From the NCBI RefSeq assembly GCF_000027005.1, contig NC_012964.1, positions 1,798,001 through 1,862,000 on the forward strand: 64,000 bases of DNA. The letters run 5' to 3'. The DNA is from Komagataella phaffii GS115 (Eukaryota > Ascomycota > Pichiomycetes > Pichiales > Pichiaceae). The notes under the pieces were generated by a model. The model saw nothing but the letters and a program-made list of their open reading frames with translations, made no database searches and had not been told where the DNA came from. The position numbers were made by a program, and so were the translations under genes. Position 1 is the first letter of the stretch; each line of letters begins with the position of its first letter. This document shows positions 19,501 through 29,116 of the stretch, piece by piece.

Positions 19501-20974
19501 GCCCACCTCTGGTTTGGATTCTCAAACAGCTTGGTCAATTTGTCAATTGATGAAAAAACTGTCAAATAAGGGACAAGCCATTCTGTGTACTATTCACCAG
19601 CCATCGTCGTTACTGTTTCAAGAATTTGATCGTCTGCTTTTACTTCAAACTGGTGGTGAAACCGTTTACTTTGGGGACGTGGGGCCAAGATCTCAGACAC
19701 TAATCCAGTATTTTGAGAAACATGGCGCATCCAAATGCCCAAAGGAAGCAAACCCTGCAGAGTGGATGTTGAAAGTAATTAGCGATCCTTCAAAGAATTA
19801 TCATGATATTTGGGTCAATTCTGAAGAATATAGTTCGGTGAACGCTGAACTCGATAACATGAGAGAATCCCTAGCAAAGCTTCCATATGATAAAGACTCA
19901 AAAGAGTCCCAAAAATCATATGCCACGAGTCCAGTCAAACAATTCTACTATGTGATCCACAGGATTCTCCAGCAGTACTATAGAACACCCTCATACATCT
20001 GGAGTAAATTGATTCTATCTTCGGTTTCATGCCTGTTCAATGGATTCACTTTTTTCGACCCCAAAAATTCGATACAGGGACTTCAAAATCAAATGTTCTC
20101 CGTTTTCATGATGTGTGTCATGCTACCGGTCTTACTTGAGCAATACATCCCCCATTTTGTCAAGCAAAGAAACTTGTATGAAGCCAGAGAACGCCCTTCA
20201 AAAACTTTTTCATGGCCGATTTTCATTTTATCTCAGGTAGTTGCCGAGATCCCTTGGATGCTTGTTGCAGGAACGATTTCGTTCTTTTGCTGGTACTACC
20301 CCGCTGGCCTCTATAAAAATGCCGGCCATCTAGACCAAACGACGGAAAGGGGAGCGTTAGTTTGGCTGCTTGTCGTTGCCTATTTTGTCTACACTGCTAC
20401 TATGGCCACAATGTGTATTGCAGGTATCTCGGTGGAAACAACAGCAGCAAACGTTGCGGTAGTTCTATTCTGTATGAGTCTAATGTTTGCTGGTGTTTTG
20501 AAACAGAAGGATGCACTTCCTGGATTTTGGAAGTTCATGTACTACGTTTCCCCATTCACATGGTTCATTCAAAGTATTCTGACCGCGGGTTTAGCCAATG
20601 CTCCTGTAGTGTGCTCAGCCACAGAAATGTTACAGTTCCCAGCTTATGGCAACCAGACTTGTGGAGAGTTCATGGCTCCTTATATGGCGGTCGCTGGCGG
20701 GTATCTCGCCAACTCTTCCACTCAAGATTGCGCATTTTGCCAAATGAACAATACGAACGTTTTCTTGGCTACCCTGGATGCTCACTACTCGCAAAGATGG
20801 AGGAATTGGGGTATTTTCGTTTGCTACGCGGCTATCAACACTGCAATTACCGTGTTTATTTACTGGCTTGTGAGAGTGCCAAAGGAGAATGATATAATAC
20901 GAATCATTCATAACAGAGTCATTCACCGAATTCGTTCATTGCGAACAAAACCCAAAAAATCTTCAGAGCAGTAG
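16520..20974 (+). CDS. PDR5/CDR1-type full-size ABCG multidrug transporter
   Basis: Plasma-membrane ATP-driven efflux pump of the fungal pleiotropic drug resistance family, 1484 residues (family about 1500), with the reversed NBD-TMD-NBD-TMD order. NBD1 has the atypical Walker A GRPGAGCTTLLK (about residue 166; Cys replaces Lys), signature VSGGERKRVSI and Walker B CWDNATRGLDSATA. TMD1 spans about 490-770. NBD2 has the canonical GVSGAGKTTLLD (about 863), the degenerate linker LNVEQRKRLTI and LFLDEPTSGLDSQTAW. TMD2 spans about 1170-1460, with a Cys-containing extracellular loop. This asymmetry (one degenerate ATP site) is normal for the family. NBD1 resembles Pdr5/Cdr1 more than Snq2. ATG at 16520 opens the frame. 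Confidence 0.92.
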   Translation: MSEVEKFEGSEEAIQRLARTLTNQSSLSFTSHQSSEKSGASDVMLSRASTRVSQLTVPGESPFDLGDPRLDPQSDQFSAKYWIKNLQKLHLGDTDYYKPASLGILYRNLRCEGENVEADYQTTVFNVIPKYLTKWTRKVASSTKKIDILSGIDGMICHGDLVVVLGRPGAGCTTLLKTIASQTYGFKVSDDSLITYDGLTPHDIRGTNRGDVIYNAETEMHFPHLTVWQTLLLASRLKVPQNRIPGISRELYAEHITQVYMEMFGVSHTKNTKVGDSFVRGVSGGERKRVSIVEACLCNAKLQCWDNATRGLDSATALNFVKSLRLSCDTLQTTSLVSIYQSSQEAYDLFDKVILLYEGRQIFFGPTNRAKKFFQDMGFHCPKRQTTADFLTSLTSPSERIPRQGWEGKVPQTPDEFEQRWKSSPEYEALMMEIDNSLGDIERNKQQYLEDLHSSHVAQQSNHVRPSSAYTVSYSMQVKYATIRSFQRILGNISQQLTNLGGHVIIAFVISSMFYNLAATTDNFYFRGSCIFFGTLFNSFSSVLEIFALYESRPIVEKHKQYGLYHPSADAIASIISEVPIKVLNCVIFNVILYFMVHLRREPGPFFFFLLNGFTSTFVMSHIYRTIGAMTKSLSQAMTPASVILLALSMYAGFIVPKANMLGWSKWINYINPVGYAFEAIMINEFHGRNFTCDSFIPSGGAYDLLPIESRSCSTVGSVTGEATVSGTRYLREAFDFLHSHKWRNYGIQVGYVVFFFFTYILLVEINPSAKQKGERTIFQRSFMKRPRFVHENAKDIENNASSEKVSTLGEEKDANEVAIQTGERIFHWQNVTYTIPYEGKRRTLLSNVDGWVKPGSLTALMGVSGAGKTTLLDVLADRISYGVITGDFFVNGQVRDASFQRSTGYVQQQDLHLDTSTVREALLFSACLRQSESIPYKEKADYVEEIIDLLEMRLYADAVVGVPGEGLNVEQRKRLTIGVELVAKPDLLLFLDEPTSGLDSQTAWSICQLMKKLSNKGQAILCTIHQPSSLLFQEFDRLLLLQTGGETVYFGDVGPRSQTLIQYFEKHGASKCPKEANPAEWMLKVISDPSKNYHDIWVNSEEYSSVNAELDNMRESLAKLPYDKDSKESQKSYATSPVKQFYYVIHRILQQYYRTPSYIWSKLILSSVSCLFNGFTFFDPKNSIQGLQNQMFSVFMMCVMLPVLLEQYIPHFVKQRNLYEARERPSKTFSWPIFILSQVVAEIPWMLVAGTISFFCWYYPAGLYKNAGHLDQTTERGALVWLLVVAYFVYTATMATMCIAGISVETTAANVAVVLFCMSLMFAGVLKQKDALPGFWKFMYYVSPFTWFIQSILTAGLANAPVVCSATEMLQFPAYGNQTCGEFMAPYMAVAGGYLANSSTQDCAFCQMNNTNVFLATLDAHYSQRWRNWGIFVCYAAINTAITVFIYWLVRVPKENDIIRIIHNRVIHRIRSLRTKPKKSSEQ

Positions 20975-21203
20975 ATAAGTAATTATTAGTTGAAAGCTTT
21001 TCAAAAAGTTACAGTATACCGTATCTTGTCCGTAGAATGCATTTGGTATATTCGGCTATAAGCTAATCCCTCATTATTCACTTTTGAGACAGCTTTTTCA
21101 ACGGAGATGTACCAGTCTCTCGCGCATACTGATGCAAACATCCCATCAATTTCTTTATAGTTAATTTCCCTCCCTGCCGTAGTCAACCTGTCTGACACCA
21201 CGT

Positions 21204-21503
21204 ATGTCAAAACCAAGATACCTCTCTGACAGTGAAAGGGCTCGTGTGCTGGAGTTCCAGGATATGATTCATTACTCGGCAAGGTACTCAGATGACCAAT
21301 ATGAATATAGACACGTAATTCTCCCCAAACAGATGCTCAAGGTGATTCCTCAAGATTATTTCAACTCGGAGACTGGTACTTTGAGAATCTTACTGGAAGA
21401 AGAGTGGCGTGGATTGGGTATTACCCAGAGTCTAGGCTGGTATCATTACGAGACACATGCTCCCGAGCCTCACATTTTATTGTTCAAGAGAGATTTGCAG
21501 TAG
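21204..21503 (+). CDS. CKS1: CKS1, cyclin-dependent kinase regulatory subunit
   Basis: Small Cks/Suc1 adaptor that binds Cdc28/Cdk1 and phospho-Thr sites, promoting processive phosphorylation. The 99-residue protein shows the family core: [20 protein letters not shown], then [19 protein letters not shown] and [22 protein letters not shown] contains the beta-hinge (HxPEPH) that controls the strand-exchanged dimer. It lacks the Gln-rich tail of S. cerevisiae Cks1 (150 residues) and is nearer Suc1/animal Cks size. It lies downstream of the PDR gene, same strand, 229 bp after its stop. Confidence 0.97.
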   Translation: MSKPRYLSDSERARVLEFQDMIHYSARYSDDQYEYRHVILPKQMLKVIPQDYFNSETGTLRILLEEEWRGLGITQSLGWYHYETHAPEPHILLFKRDLQ

Positions 21504-21560
21504 ATCTTGGGTGATGAGAGAAGAAAATATGTGTGAGTTTGTTGCTTGGAGCAGTCTATC

Positions 21561-21738
21561 ATGAAAAGCATTTTAGGTCTAATCGTGGGTCCTTTGGTTC
21601 ACATTGCTATTGGCAATTGTGAGTTATCATAGTTGAATTTTAATGAATCAATCACGTTTCTTAGTTACGTTGTAGTTTTTTTTTTTTTCATCTTTAGTGG
21701 GAAGAAACGTTCCACGCCTATTTGATCATAGCTTCTAA
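21561..21738 (+). CDS. Candidate spliced micro-ORF (32 residues) between CKS1 and MEC1
   Basis: Exon 1 would be 21561-21618 (starts MKSILGLIVGPLVHIAIGN). The intron would be 21619-21697: GTGAGT at the 5' end, and a T13-class pyrimidine tract then TTTAG at the 3' end. Exon 2 would be 21698-21738 (GRNVPRLFDHSF, stop TAA). Unspliced, the frame stops 5 codons after the donor. The product would have one hydrophobic N-terminal segment and a short basic tail, like many tiny membrane proteins. No good TACTAAC branch site is visible and I recognise no homologue. It sits in a 420-bp gap that otherwise serves as the MEC1 upstream region. Confidence 0.2.
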
Positions 21739-21918
21739 TTGACGACAGTATAATATGGGCCACGAACTCAGCATTGTCCTTATTATCCAAAGGCCTATCT
21801 TCTAGAGGTACTGGGAATCAAAGTGGGGCTGGCCGTTTCCCTAGTCTTTGATCCTCCGTCAAACGCGACTTCTTTTCGTCTTCGAAATCTTGTGAACTCC
21901 AGTTATCTAAAACTTGTC

Positions 21919-21927
21919 ATGGTATGA
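21919..21927 (+). promoter_or_regulatory. Minimal uORF overlapping the MEC1 start
   Basis: ATG GTA TGA at 21919-21927 ends inside the MEC1 start codon (ATG 21924-21926 overlaps the TGA by sharing TG). If the leader includes it, ribosomes would meet this two-codon frame 5 nt before the main start. Confidence 0.35.
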
Positions 21928-24900
21928 CACCTGAAGAGCATGCGAGATTAGAGACCTTGAACCAAATCACGGATTCTGTTTTTAAGCAATCAATCTCCAA
22001 TGAAGAAAAGTTTCGGTCTTTGAAGTTAATTGTCTTTCAAGCTCTCCCTGCATACCAGTTCAAAGACATTACCGATTCGTACCTCAATAGTATACTTGTT
22101 AAAGTTTTAAAATGCTTAGACTTACTAGCTATTGAACTGTATTTGGAACTAATCGAGAACAAACTTTATGAAAAGATTATCGACGTGATCTTGCCCTTTC
22201 TGGATCTTCAGTATGTTCGGGTTGAGGTGGGCATTCAAGTCAAGGGGATAATAGTGACAATAATCAATCTATTTCATGAAAAAATACGAAGCCCTTTCCA
22301 TTGTACTATGATTAAGGAATTCCTTTACAGAAATGTATTTGAGTTCAATTTGAGCTCTTTGTTTGCTCTTTTTACAAGTAACCAAGGTCTGATCACTGTT
22401 GACCATCCCATTCATGAAATTGTTCAGGATAACAATAAGAAGCTCAGCATACTGAGTTCATGTGTCACATTGATTCAGATTTTTTTAGAACCGAAGTACA
22501 GTGAAGTATTAGGCTTAGAAGACAAAGCATGGGAGCTGGAAAGTTCAATTCGAAAGGTCTTTTTCTGCCTGGATTCATTTTTAAACAGCTTTAAGCAACA
22601 AACTGAAAAACTAATAGATATGCCCGTAAACAAGTTCATTCATGTACTGGACTATTATACATCTATTTTATTTACGTCCTTGTTGAAATACTTCATCGAG
22701 GATTTGACATTTCCTTCTTCCAAGAGGTTCTTGCTGTTATCCAAAGCAAGGGAATATCTGCATGGAAATCATTTACAGCAGTTTCCAAAACTTCAAGCTA
22801 GTTTGGCCAACTGTTTATTGAAACTGCTATATCACTTGGTCGGCCAAGATGATGTTTTCGTGATGAAAAAATCATTGAACATCTCACCAGAGTGGCTCCT
22901 CAAGGCTGAATTGTCGTTGGATCCTCTTCTAGTCCATGTCTTAAATGTGTGTTCACTTGTTTTTGAGTACAAGTCTTCGGACTCTTTTTCTTTTACTAAA
23001 GATCATGTTCGAATCCTATCACAACCGACTACTGTTTCCATTCACCAGCTCAAGCTTCAAATTTTAACCTCTCTGATGGAAAGGAATACCAGCATAGATG
23101 TCAACAGAGAACTACTCCTTTGTAGAGACAATGAAATTGTCTCAGTAATGCCACCTTCTAATGATATATCTATGTTGTTAGATTCCGAAGTTTTATCAAC
23201 CGACGAGCAAATGTCAGCTTGGCTAAGATTAGTTGTTTCAAATTGTAACCTCGCAACGCTTTCAGGTCTGGAGATGATTTATTTGATTCAGAGTCTGGGA
23301 AAAGCTGCATGTATCTCGGCTCATGATTTCAATTTTCCACTTGGACGGTGCAATAAATGTGACACTGTTCGGCGGGATTCTTCCCATCCAATAAAATATG
23401 TTTCATACTCCAGACCTTCCTCCAATTCCAATCACAATATTTCCACTATACTGAGCCTTCTCCATCAGCTACTGGAGCTTGACTCTGTTCGAAAGAGTGA
23501 CGTTCACACATTGAATCTGCTCTTATCTCTTAGGAGAGTCTTTACCTCCTATCAGCCGCCGCCATTGACAAACAGCTGCGTTGTATGGAAGTTTATTTCG
23601 TCGGCAACGACGCACAACGTCAGAGAGATTAGACTGTTGGCTGTCACTTTACTTTCATTCTATTTCATAACTCCTCAAAACACACAATACAACAACACTT
23701 TTCTCAAAATTTCAACCTTTCTGGGCCAGATTACTCTTTCAGATTCAAATTCGTATTTGACTGAATCCACGGTACTGGCTTGGGCACAACTGGCACTTGT
23801 GTCAGGGGTTAATGAGCACCTATATGTGACTCTGATGAAATTGATAAACTATGTCGGATCACAATCCCAGATTCAATCAACATTGGCTATCCACTCACTA
23901 AAGACAATTGCATACATTCAAGAAAAAACTCCGTACCAACTATTGTATCCCTTTTTGCCAAAGTTTAGTGTTATTGTGGTGAAACAGCTCAAGTCTAGAC
24001 CAATGTTGGTAGACAGTTTCACCAAACTTGTTTCACTTAGTTTACAGGCGTTCCTCAAGAGAACCCAAGAATACACAGTGCCTTATGTTTTGCAATCCTA
24101 CAAACATGACATTATTGGAATAATGGCTCATGAATTGCAAACTTCAAAGCCGGAATTAATAGAGACTCATCTGCCACAGATACTAGGCTATTTGCTAACG
24201 ATCAACGATCCGACCTTAGAAAGCGACAGAGTCAAAATTACTGCAATTTTGGGGAACATAAACGGTCACTACCGAAAAAAACCATTGAAAGACTTGCTCA
24301 AGATTAACTTTGACTATGAGTTTGCATGGGCAGTTCTTCAAAATTACTCCCCAGAATCACAGAACGAAAAAAGTGTCCGTAGAGCTTTGATTTTCATTGC
24401 AAGAACCACTTTGGCAAATAAGTCAGAGACGTTTAATTTTACGGAAGAGAAAATTTTGGAACTATTTTTTGACAAGACTATACTGGCTATAATGCAGTTG
24501 TTTTCTTTCACCATCAACAATCTAAAAGGTATACAGCCGGAGCAAAGTAGATTGCAAGCTCTCTATTCTATTAACTATTTGATAGAGCTAAGCGGTAGTG
24601 CTTTAGTGTCTTGTCTTCCTCAAATCAGGACGTCTTTACAGGTGTCCATTAGCAGCAAGCACCTACAGCTTGAGTCGCTGGAGTGTCTGAAAAAATTGAT
24701 AGTTTTACTAAAGGATAAGGATCTCTATTTGATTTTGGATTTTGTTGTCTCACTCATTGTTTTGAAATACGATGAGTTAGACGATCAAAGCAAGAATGTT
24801 TGTCAAAGTATCATGGGCATCTTATACTCTCAAAAATTTGATTCTCTCAAAAAGGAACTTACTAACTATGTTTTTTCCCTGTCTTCAAATCAGCAATTTG

Positions 24901-27900
24901 TATCTACCGTTTTGAAAACTAGAATTGACCATCGTGCCCCTTCACTACAACTTCTGTCAGAGTTAGCAAAGAGGTGCAACAATGATAATAAATGGGTCGT
25001 TATGCTTGCTTTGGATAGCATTGAAAGCTTTTTAACAGTTTATGATAAGTCCTTCCATAGTGAAGTTGTTTATCGGAAAAAGTTTTCTGAGTTGGCTCCT
25101 CTACTTATTAAAACACTTTTGAATACGTCTTTCAAGTTTCGTTTCGAAGATAAAGGCATTGCTAGTAAGTGCGCAAAAGTGATTGCCAAGATCGGTCTGT
25201 TGGATATCCCACGTAGCAATCACATTTCCAAAAAGGATTCTTCACGTGTAATTCTAAGGTTTAACTTCTCAGACACCAGAGAAAGCATTCGCTTTGTTCG
25301 AACATTTATTGACATTATTTTGGTCAAGGCATTTTCTGCTTCTGGAAACCCATCAAGACAATTGTATCTTGCATACAGTATACAAGAGTATCTCAAGTTT
25401 ATGGGCTTAGAGGAGGTGGACATAAGTTCTTTGGAGGAGAAGGTGGGAAAAACGAGTGAACCAGATGTTAAATTACAGCTTTGGAATGGATTTTCGGATA
25501 TTTCAAAGGCAATAATAGCACCATTGCTTCATTCAAAATATACCCTACAGTTTCATTCTTATCATCCCAAGGAGTATCCGATTTTTTCTCTTCAAAAGAC
25601 ACATTCTCAATGGCTAACTGGTATCGTTGATGATCTCCTCAATAGAAGTCAAGGTAAGTCTGGAATATACCCTCATGCTCAACACATATTCTTTATCTGT
25701 ACTTCAGCAGTGCGTGGCGGAGATCTTTCTGTTTGTGAGTTTATTCTGCCGTACATATGGTACAGCATCATAGCTTCAGGAGATGAAGAATTGGTCGAAC
25801 TTTTGTTCTTAGAATCTTTTGCTATATTAGACACAAACATTGATGATCTAAGATTTGAAAATGCACGGGACTCGTTGAAAGCATGTTACCAAACTCTGTT
25901 TGATGTTTTTGACTATTGTCGGGAATGTGCTTGTGTTAACAAGCACGGGTTTAGTCCATCAAGTAGTAGCAACAGCAGAAGAAAATACAGACAAAGTAAC
26001 TCACAGAGGTTAGAAGGTTTCTTATCTAGATTTCCACAAGAATTATTGGCCAAGAGATCAGCCCAATGTAAGTTTAATGAACGAGCTATCCTTCACTTGG
26101 AAGAAAGCTATAGAGCTAAGAAAATCCCAAAAGAAGAGTTTATTTCCACCATTCAGTCCATGTATGCTGAAATCGATGACATTGATGCATTAGACGGTGT
26201 ATTAAGAAAGTATTCTACCGCAAGTCTTGATAATAAACTGGCCCAAGTTGGGTTCAGCGACAATTGGTCTGTAACGCTGGAAGCGTTTAAGACCTCCGCA
26301 GAGAATGAAATACTGCACTACGATAATAATTTTAAGAACAACACAAGATTACTCAAGACATTACTAGAACAGCATTATTATTCCTCAGCTTTGGAAAAAC
26401 TCAGTGCCCTTATTTCTCAGATGGATTGGAAACCAAGCTCCATACCCACAGAATGGATATCAATTGGATTATTGGCTTCGGTGTTTTCAAGAAGTATTGA
26501 GGATACAAAAAGGTGGGTAGTTATTATAGAAAAGCACCCAGAAACTTCGGTTACCAATTCGTCTGAGCTGCTTTGTATTTATGAAACAGCAAAAGCCTTG
26601 ATCAACCTACACGACAATAAAAAGGACGCAACTCTCAAGTCTATAGAGAGGGCTTTTGGATTTTACTCAATTCAGCTATGGAATGTAAACAGTCTGTCAT
26701 TGATTCGAAAAAGGGACCTATTTACACAACTTCACTGTCTTGAAGAATTGCATCAAATTGCTAGCTCCACGAATAGAGACAACTTTGAACTGACCTCTAC
26801 TGTTTTAGATTCAAAGATAGAACACGCGGGGCATAATTTTAGTGCTCTTTGGAGTATAATTAGTACAAGAAGAGTGGTAGAAGAAAATCATCCTAAGAGC
26901 TTTGTGAGAGATGATTTAAGAAAAACTTGGACTAAAAGTGCTAAGATTGCTAGGAAGTTTGGTCGTCTTGACCTAGCTATGAGCTCAATTGTCAATGTTA
27001 TGTCCTCAAACGACCTAGATTCAAATCTAGAGTATTCTAAAATTCTTTGGGCTCAAGGCGAGCAGATTAATGCATTAAAGCTTGTGGACAAGATTCGAAC
27101 AAGTGACATTCCAATGGCTAAAAGAACATCGGCTAAGATACAGTTGAAATATTCCAAATGGTTAGATCAATCAGCAAATGCAGGAGCTTCGTTAATTATA
27201 AATGAGTACAACGAAGCTATAAACTTGGATAACTCCTGGAATAAACCTCATTATCATCTTGCCAAGTTCTACAACAAGCTGTTGGAATCCAACTCGAACA
27301 GAATGATCTCCCTCAATTCTGAGATTGAGCAGTCTTCTAGGCACATTGACGGCTTTTATGAAGTCATGGTAGTGAAACACTACGTCAGCTCATTACTTGG
27401 AAGTCCTAAGTACGTATTTGAAGTACTTCCGAAGATGATCACAGTATGGTTGGATTTTGCCGCAACATATAAACAAAGAGTGATTCCTTCTGGCTTTAAA
27501 CCTGAGACCATTCACAAAAAACTAGAGGAGAATCGTGCAACCATACATAAGTCAATCAGGTATGCATTAGCCAGTCTTCCAAGATACTATTGGTATATTG
27601 CATTGTCGCAGATGATCTCGAGGGTGTTACATGGAAATTCGTCGACAAAGAATCTATTGATTACTATAATTGCCGAAGTTGTCCGCTATTATCCTCAAAG
27701 GGCTATTTGGTCCGTATTTTCCGTTGTGAGTTCTATGGATAAGGAGAGATCAGTCGTTGGGTCGGAGATTGTTGAAAAAGTGAAAACGTCTAAATGCATT
27801 TTGACTGATGTTAGCAATTATGGTGAATTATTGGACCAATGTTGGGGTGTCATTGAAAAGTTCTACAATATTTGCAATTTGTACGTCAAAGCAGAAAGAA

Positions 27901-29090
27901 ACTCCACGCTTAAGCTACTCACTGATTTTAAATTCCGCACTTTGTCTATTAATTGCAACCATTTGGTACTGCCGATCAAAACAAATTTTAATATTGTGCT
28001 CCCAAATTCGGGGTCTAATACCAACAAATCCAATTCCTCCTTCCCCGCAGAGAATACTGTCAAGTGCCATTTATTTGAGAATAATGTTTCCATTTTATCA
28101 TCTTTACAGAAGCCGAGAAGGGTGTCAATATGGGGAGATGATGGAGTAAAATATTCGATTTTATGCAAAGCCAATGATGATTTGCGAAAGGATGCCAAGA
28201 TGATGGAGTTTTCGAATGTCATTGATCGTTTATTGAGCAAAGACACTGAATCAGAAAAACGTAGCTTATCTGTCTTATCTTACGCTGTTGTGCCACTAAA
28301 CGAGAAACTGGGACTTATTGAGTGGGTGAATGACTGTTCCACTATGAAGTCTGTTCTGTTTCAGTATTACCAGAGTAAAACGGATGGAGTAAACTTCACG
28401 TATCTGAAAAATATGCTGGCCCCTGAAAAACCACTAGAGGTGAAACTGCGGAATTTCGAAGAAGTGTCGAAAAAGTATCAACCCTATTTACGACATTGGT
28501 TCATGGAAGAGTTTCCAGATCCTGCTCAATGGTACCATGCTAGAAGCACTTTTACTAGATCGACAGCAGTAATGTCTATGATTGGATATCTAACTGGTCT
28601 AGGCGATAGACATGGAGACAATATTCTCATTTCGCATGCTACAGGTTCAGTTTTGCATGTTGATTTTGATTGTCTTTTTGGTAAGGGTGAAACACTACAA
28701 GTGCCAGAGCGTGTTCCCTTCAGGTTGACGCAAAACATGGTGGACGCGTTTGGTGTTACAGGCTGTGAAGGCTCATTTCGAAAGGGAAGTGAAGTAACTC
28801 TTGCATTGATGAGAAACCACGAGTCCCTTTTAATGAACACCCTGGAGACATTTTTGTACGACCCAATTTTGGATTGGGCAAGTGGGCAGAAAAACAAGAA
28901 GAACAAATCAATGATGTATAATGCAGGCCCTGAGGTTGCTATGGCAGTAATTCGAAGAAAAATTAGAGGAATACTGGATGCAGACTCTATGCCTTTGAGT
29001 GTAGCTGGGCAGGTAGAAGCTTTGATACTTGAGGCCACATCATCAGAAAATCTATGTCAAATGTTTGTTGGTTGGATGCCATTCTTATAA
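21924..29090 (+). CDS. MEC1: MEC1, ATR-family checkpoint kinase
   Basis: Phosphatidylinositol-3-kinase-related protein kinase that senses RPA-coated ssDNA with Ddc2 and signals DNA damage and replication stress. It has 2388 residues (S. cerevisiae Mec1 is 2368). HEAT-like repeats fill residues 1-1400 and a FAT region about 1430-1950. The kinase domain covers about 2070-2330, with a Lys-containing block DDLRKDAKMMEF, catalytic loop GYLTGLGDRHGDNIL (about residue 2225) and activation motif HVDFDCLFGKGE (DFD in place of DFG; ATR family members have DFN or DFD). The C-terminal FATC ends MFVGWMPFL. Kinase residues and length favour Mec1/ATR over Tel1, Tor or Tra1. It is convergent with NVJ2 with only 26 bp between stop codons. 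Confidence 0.96.
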   Translation: MTPEEHARLETLNQITDSVFKQSISNEEKFRSLKLIVFQALPAYQFKDITDSYLNSILVKVLKCLDLLAIELYLELIENKLYEKIIDVILPFLDLQYVRVEVGIQVKGIIVTIINLFHEKIRSPFHCTMIKEFLYRNVFEFNLSSLFALFTSNQGLITVDHPIHEIVQDNNKKLSILSSCVTLIQIFLEPKYSEVLGLEDKAWELESSIRKVFFCLDSFLNSFKQQTEKLIDMPVNKFIHVLDYYTSILFTSLLKYFIEDLTFPSSKRFLLLSKAREYLHGNHLQQFPKLQASLANCLLKLLYHLVGQDDVFVMKKSLNISPEWLLKAELSLDPLLVHVLNVCSLVFEYKSSDSFSFTKDHVRILSQPTTVSIHQLKLQILTSLMERNTSIDVNRELLLCRDNEIVSVMPPSNDISMLLDSEVLSTDEQMSAWLRLVVSNCNLATLSGLEMIYLIQSLGKAACISAHDFNFPLGRCNKCDTVRRDSSHPIKYVSYSRPSSNSNHNISTILSLLHQLLELDSVRKSDVHTLNLLLSLRRVFTSYQPPPLTNSCVVWKFISSATTHNVREIRLLAVTLLSFYFITPQNTQYNNTFLKISTFLGQITLSDSNSYLTESTVLAWAQLALVSGVNEHLYVTLMKLINYVGSQSQIQSTLAIHSLKTIAYIQEKTPYQLLYPFLPKFSVIVVKQLKSRPMLVDSFTKLVSLSLQAFLKRTQEYTVPYVLQSYKHDIIGIMAHELQTSKPELIETHLPQILGYLLTINDPTLESDRVKITAILGNINGHYRKKPLKDLLKINFDYEFAWAVLQNYSPESQNEKSVRRALIFIARTTLANKSETFNFTEEKILELFFDKTILAIMQLFSFTINNLKGIQPEQSRLQALYSINYLIELSGSALVSCLPQIRTSLQVSISSKHLQLESLECLKKLIVLLKDKDLYLILDFVVSLIVLKYDELDDQSKNVCQSIMGILYSQKFDSLKKELTNYVFSLSSNQQFVSTVLKTRIDHRAPSLQLLSELAKRCNNDNKWVVMLALDSIESFLTVYDKSFHSEVVYRKKFSELAPLLIKTLLNTSFKFRFEDKGIASKCAKVIAKIGLLDIPRSNHISKKDSSRVILRFNFSDTRESIRFVRTFIDIILVKAFSASGNPSRQLYLAYSIQEYLKFMGLEEVDISSLEEKVGKTSEPDVKLQLWNGFSDISKAIIAPLLHSKYTLQFHSYHPKEYPIFSLQKTHSQWLTGIVDDLLNRSQGKSGIYPHAQHIFFICTSAVRGGDLSVCEFILPYIWYSIIASGDEELVELLFLESFAILDTNIDDLRFENARDSLKACYQTLFDVFDYCRECACVNKHGFSPSSSSNSRRKYRQSNSQRLEGFLSRFPQELLAKRSAQCKFNERAILHLEESYRAKKIPKEEFISTIQSMYAEIDDIDALDGVLRKYSTASLDNKLAQVGFSDNWSVTLEAFKTSAENEILHYDNNFKNNTRLLKTLLEQHYYSSALEKLSALISQMDWKPSSIPTEWISIGLLASVFSRSIEDTKRWVVIIEKHPETSVTNSSELLCIYETAKALINLHDNKKDATLKSIERAFGFYSIQLWNVNSLSLIRKRDLFTQLHCLEELHQIASSTNRDNFELTSTVLDSKIEHAGHNFSALWSIISTRRVVEENHPKSFVRDDLRKTWTKSAKIARKFGRLDLAMSSIVNVMSSNDLDSNLEYSKILWAQGEQINALKLVDKIRTSDIPMAKRTSAKIQLKYSKWLDQSANAGASLIINEYNEAINLDNSWNKPHYHLAKFYNKLLESNSNRMISLNSEIEQSSRHIDGFYEVMVVKHYVSSLLGSPKYVFEVLPKMITVWLDFAATYKQRVIPSGFKPETIHKKLEENRATIHKSIRYALASLPRYYWYIALSQMISRVLHGNSSTKNLLITIIAEVVRYYPQRAIWSVFSVVSSMDKERSVVGSEIVEKVKTSKCILTDVSNYGELLDQCWGVIEKFYNICNLYVKAERNSTLKLLTDFKFRTLSINCNHLVLPIKTNFNIVLPNSGSNTNKSNSSFPAENTVKCHLFENNVSILSSLQKPRRVSIWGDDGVKYSILCKANDDLRKDAKMMEFSNVIDRLLSKDTESEKRSLSVLSYAVVPLNEKLGLIEWVNDCSTMKSVLFQYYQSKTDGVNFTYLKNMLAPEKPLEVKLRNFEEVSKKYQPYLRHWFMEEFPDPAQWYHARSTFTRSTAVMSMIGYLTGLGDRHGDNILISHATGSVLHVDFDCLFGKGETLQVPERVPFRLTQNMVDAFGVTGCEGSFRKGSEVTLALMRNHESLLMNTLETFLYDPILDWASGQKNKKNKSMMYNAGPEVAMAVIRRKIRGILDADSMPLSVAGQVEALILEATSSENLCQMFVGWMPFL

Positions 29091-29116
29091 ACTAGCATAA
29101 GGTATATCAACAAAAC

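Noticed and set aside
16520..20974. Cys in place of Walker A Lys in NBD1 of the PDR transporter as a defect
   Set aside because: The degenerate first ATP site is normal for fungal PDR pumps.
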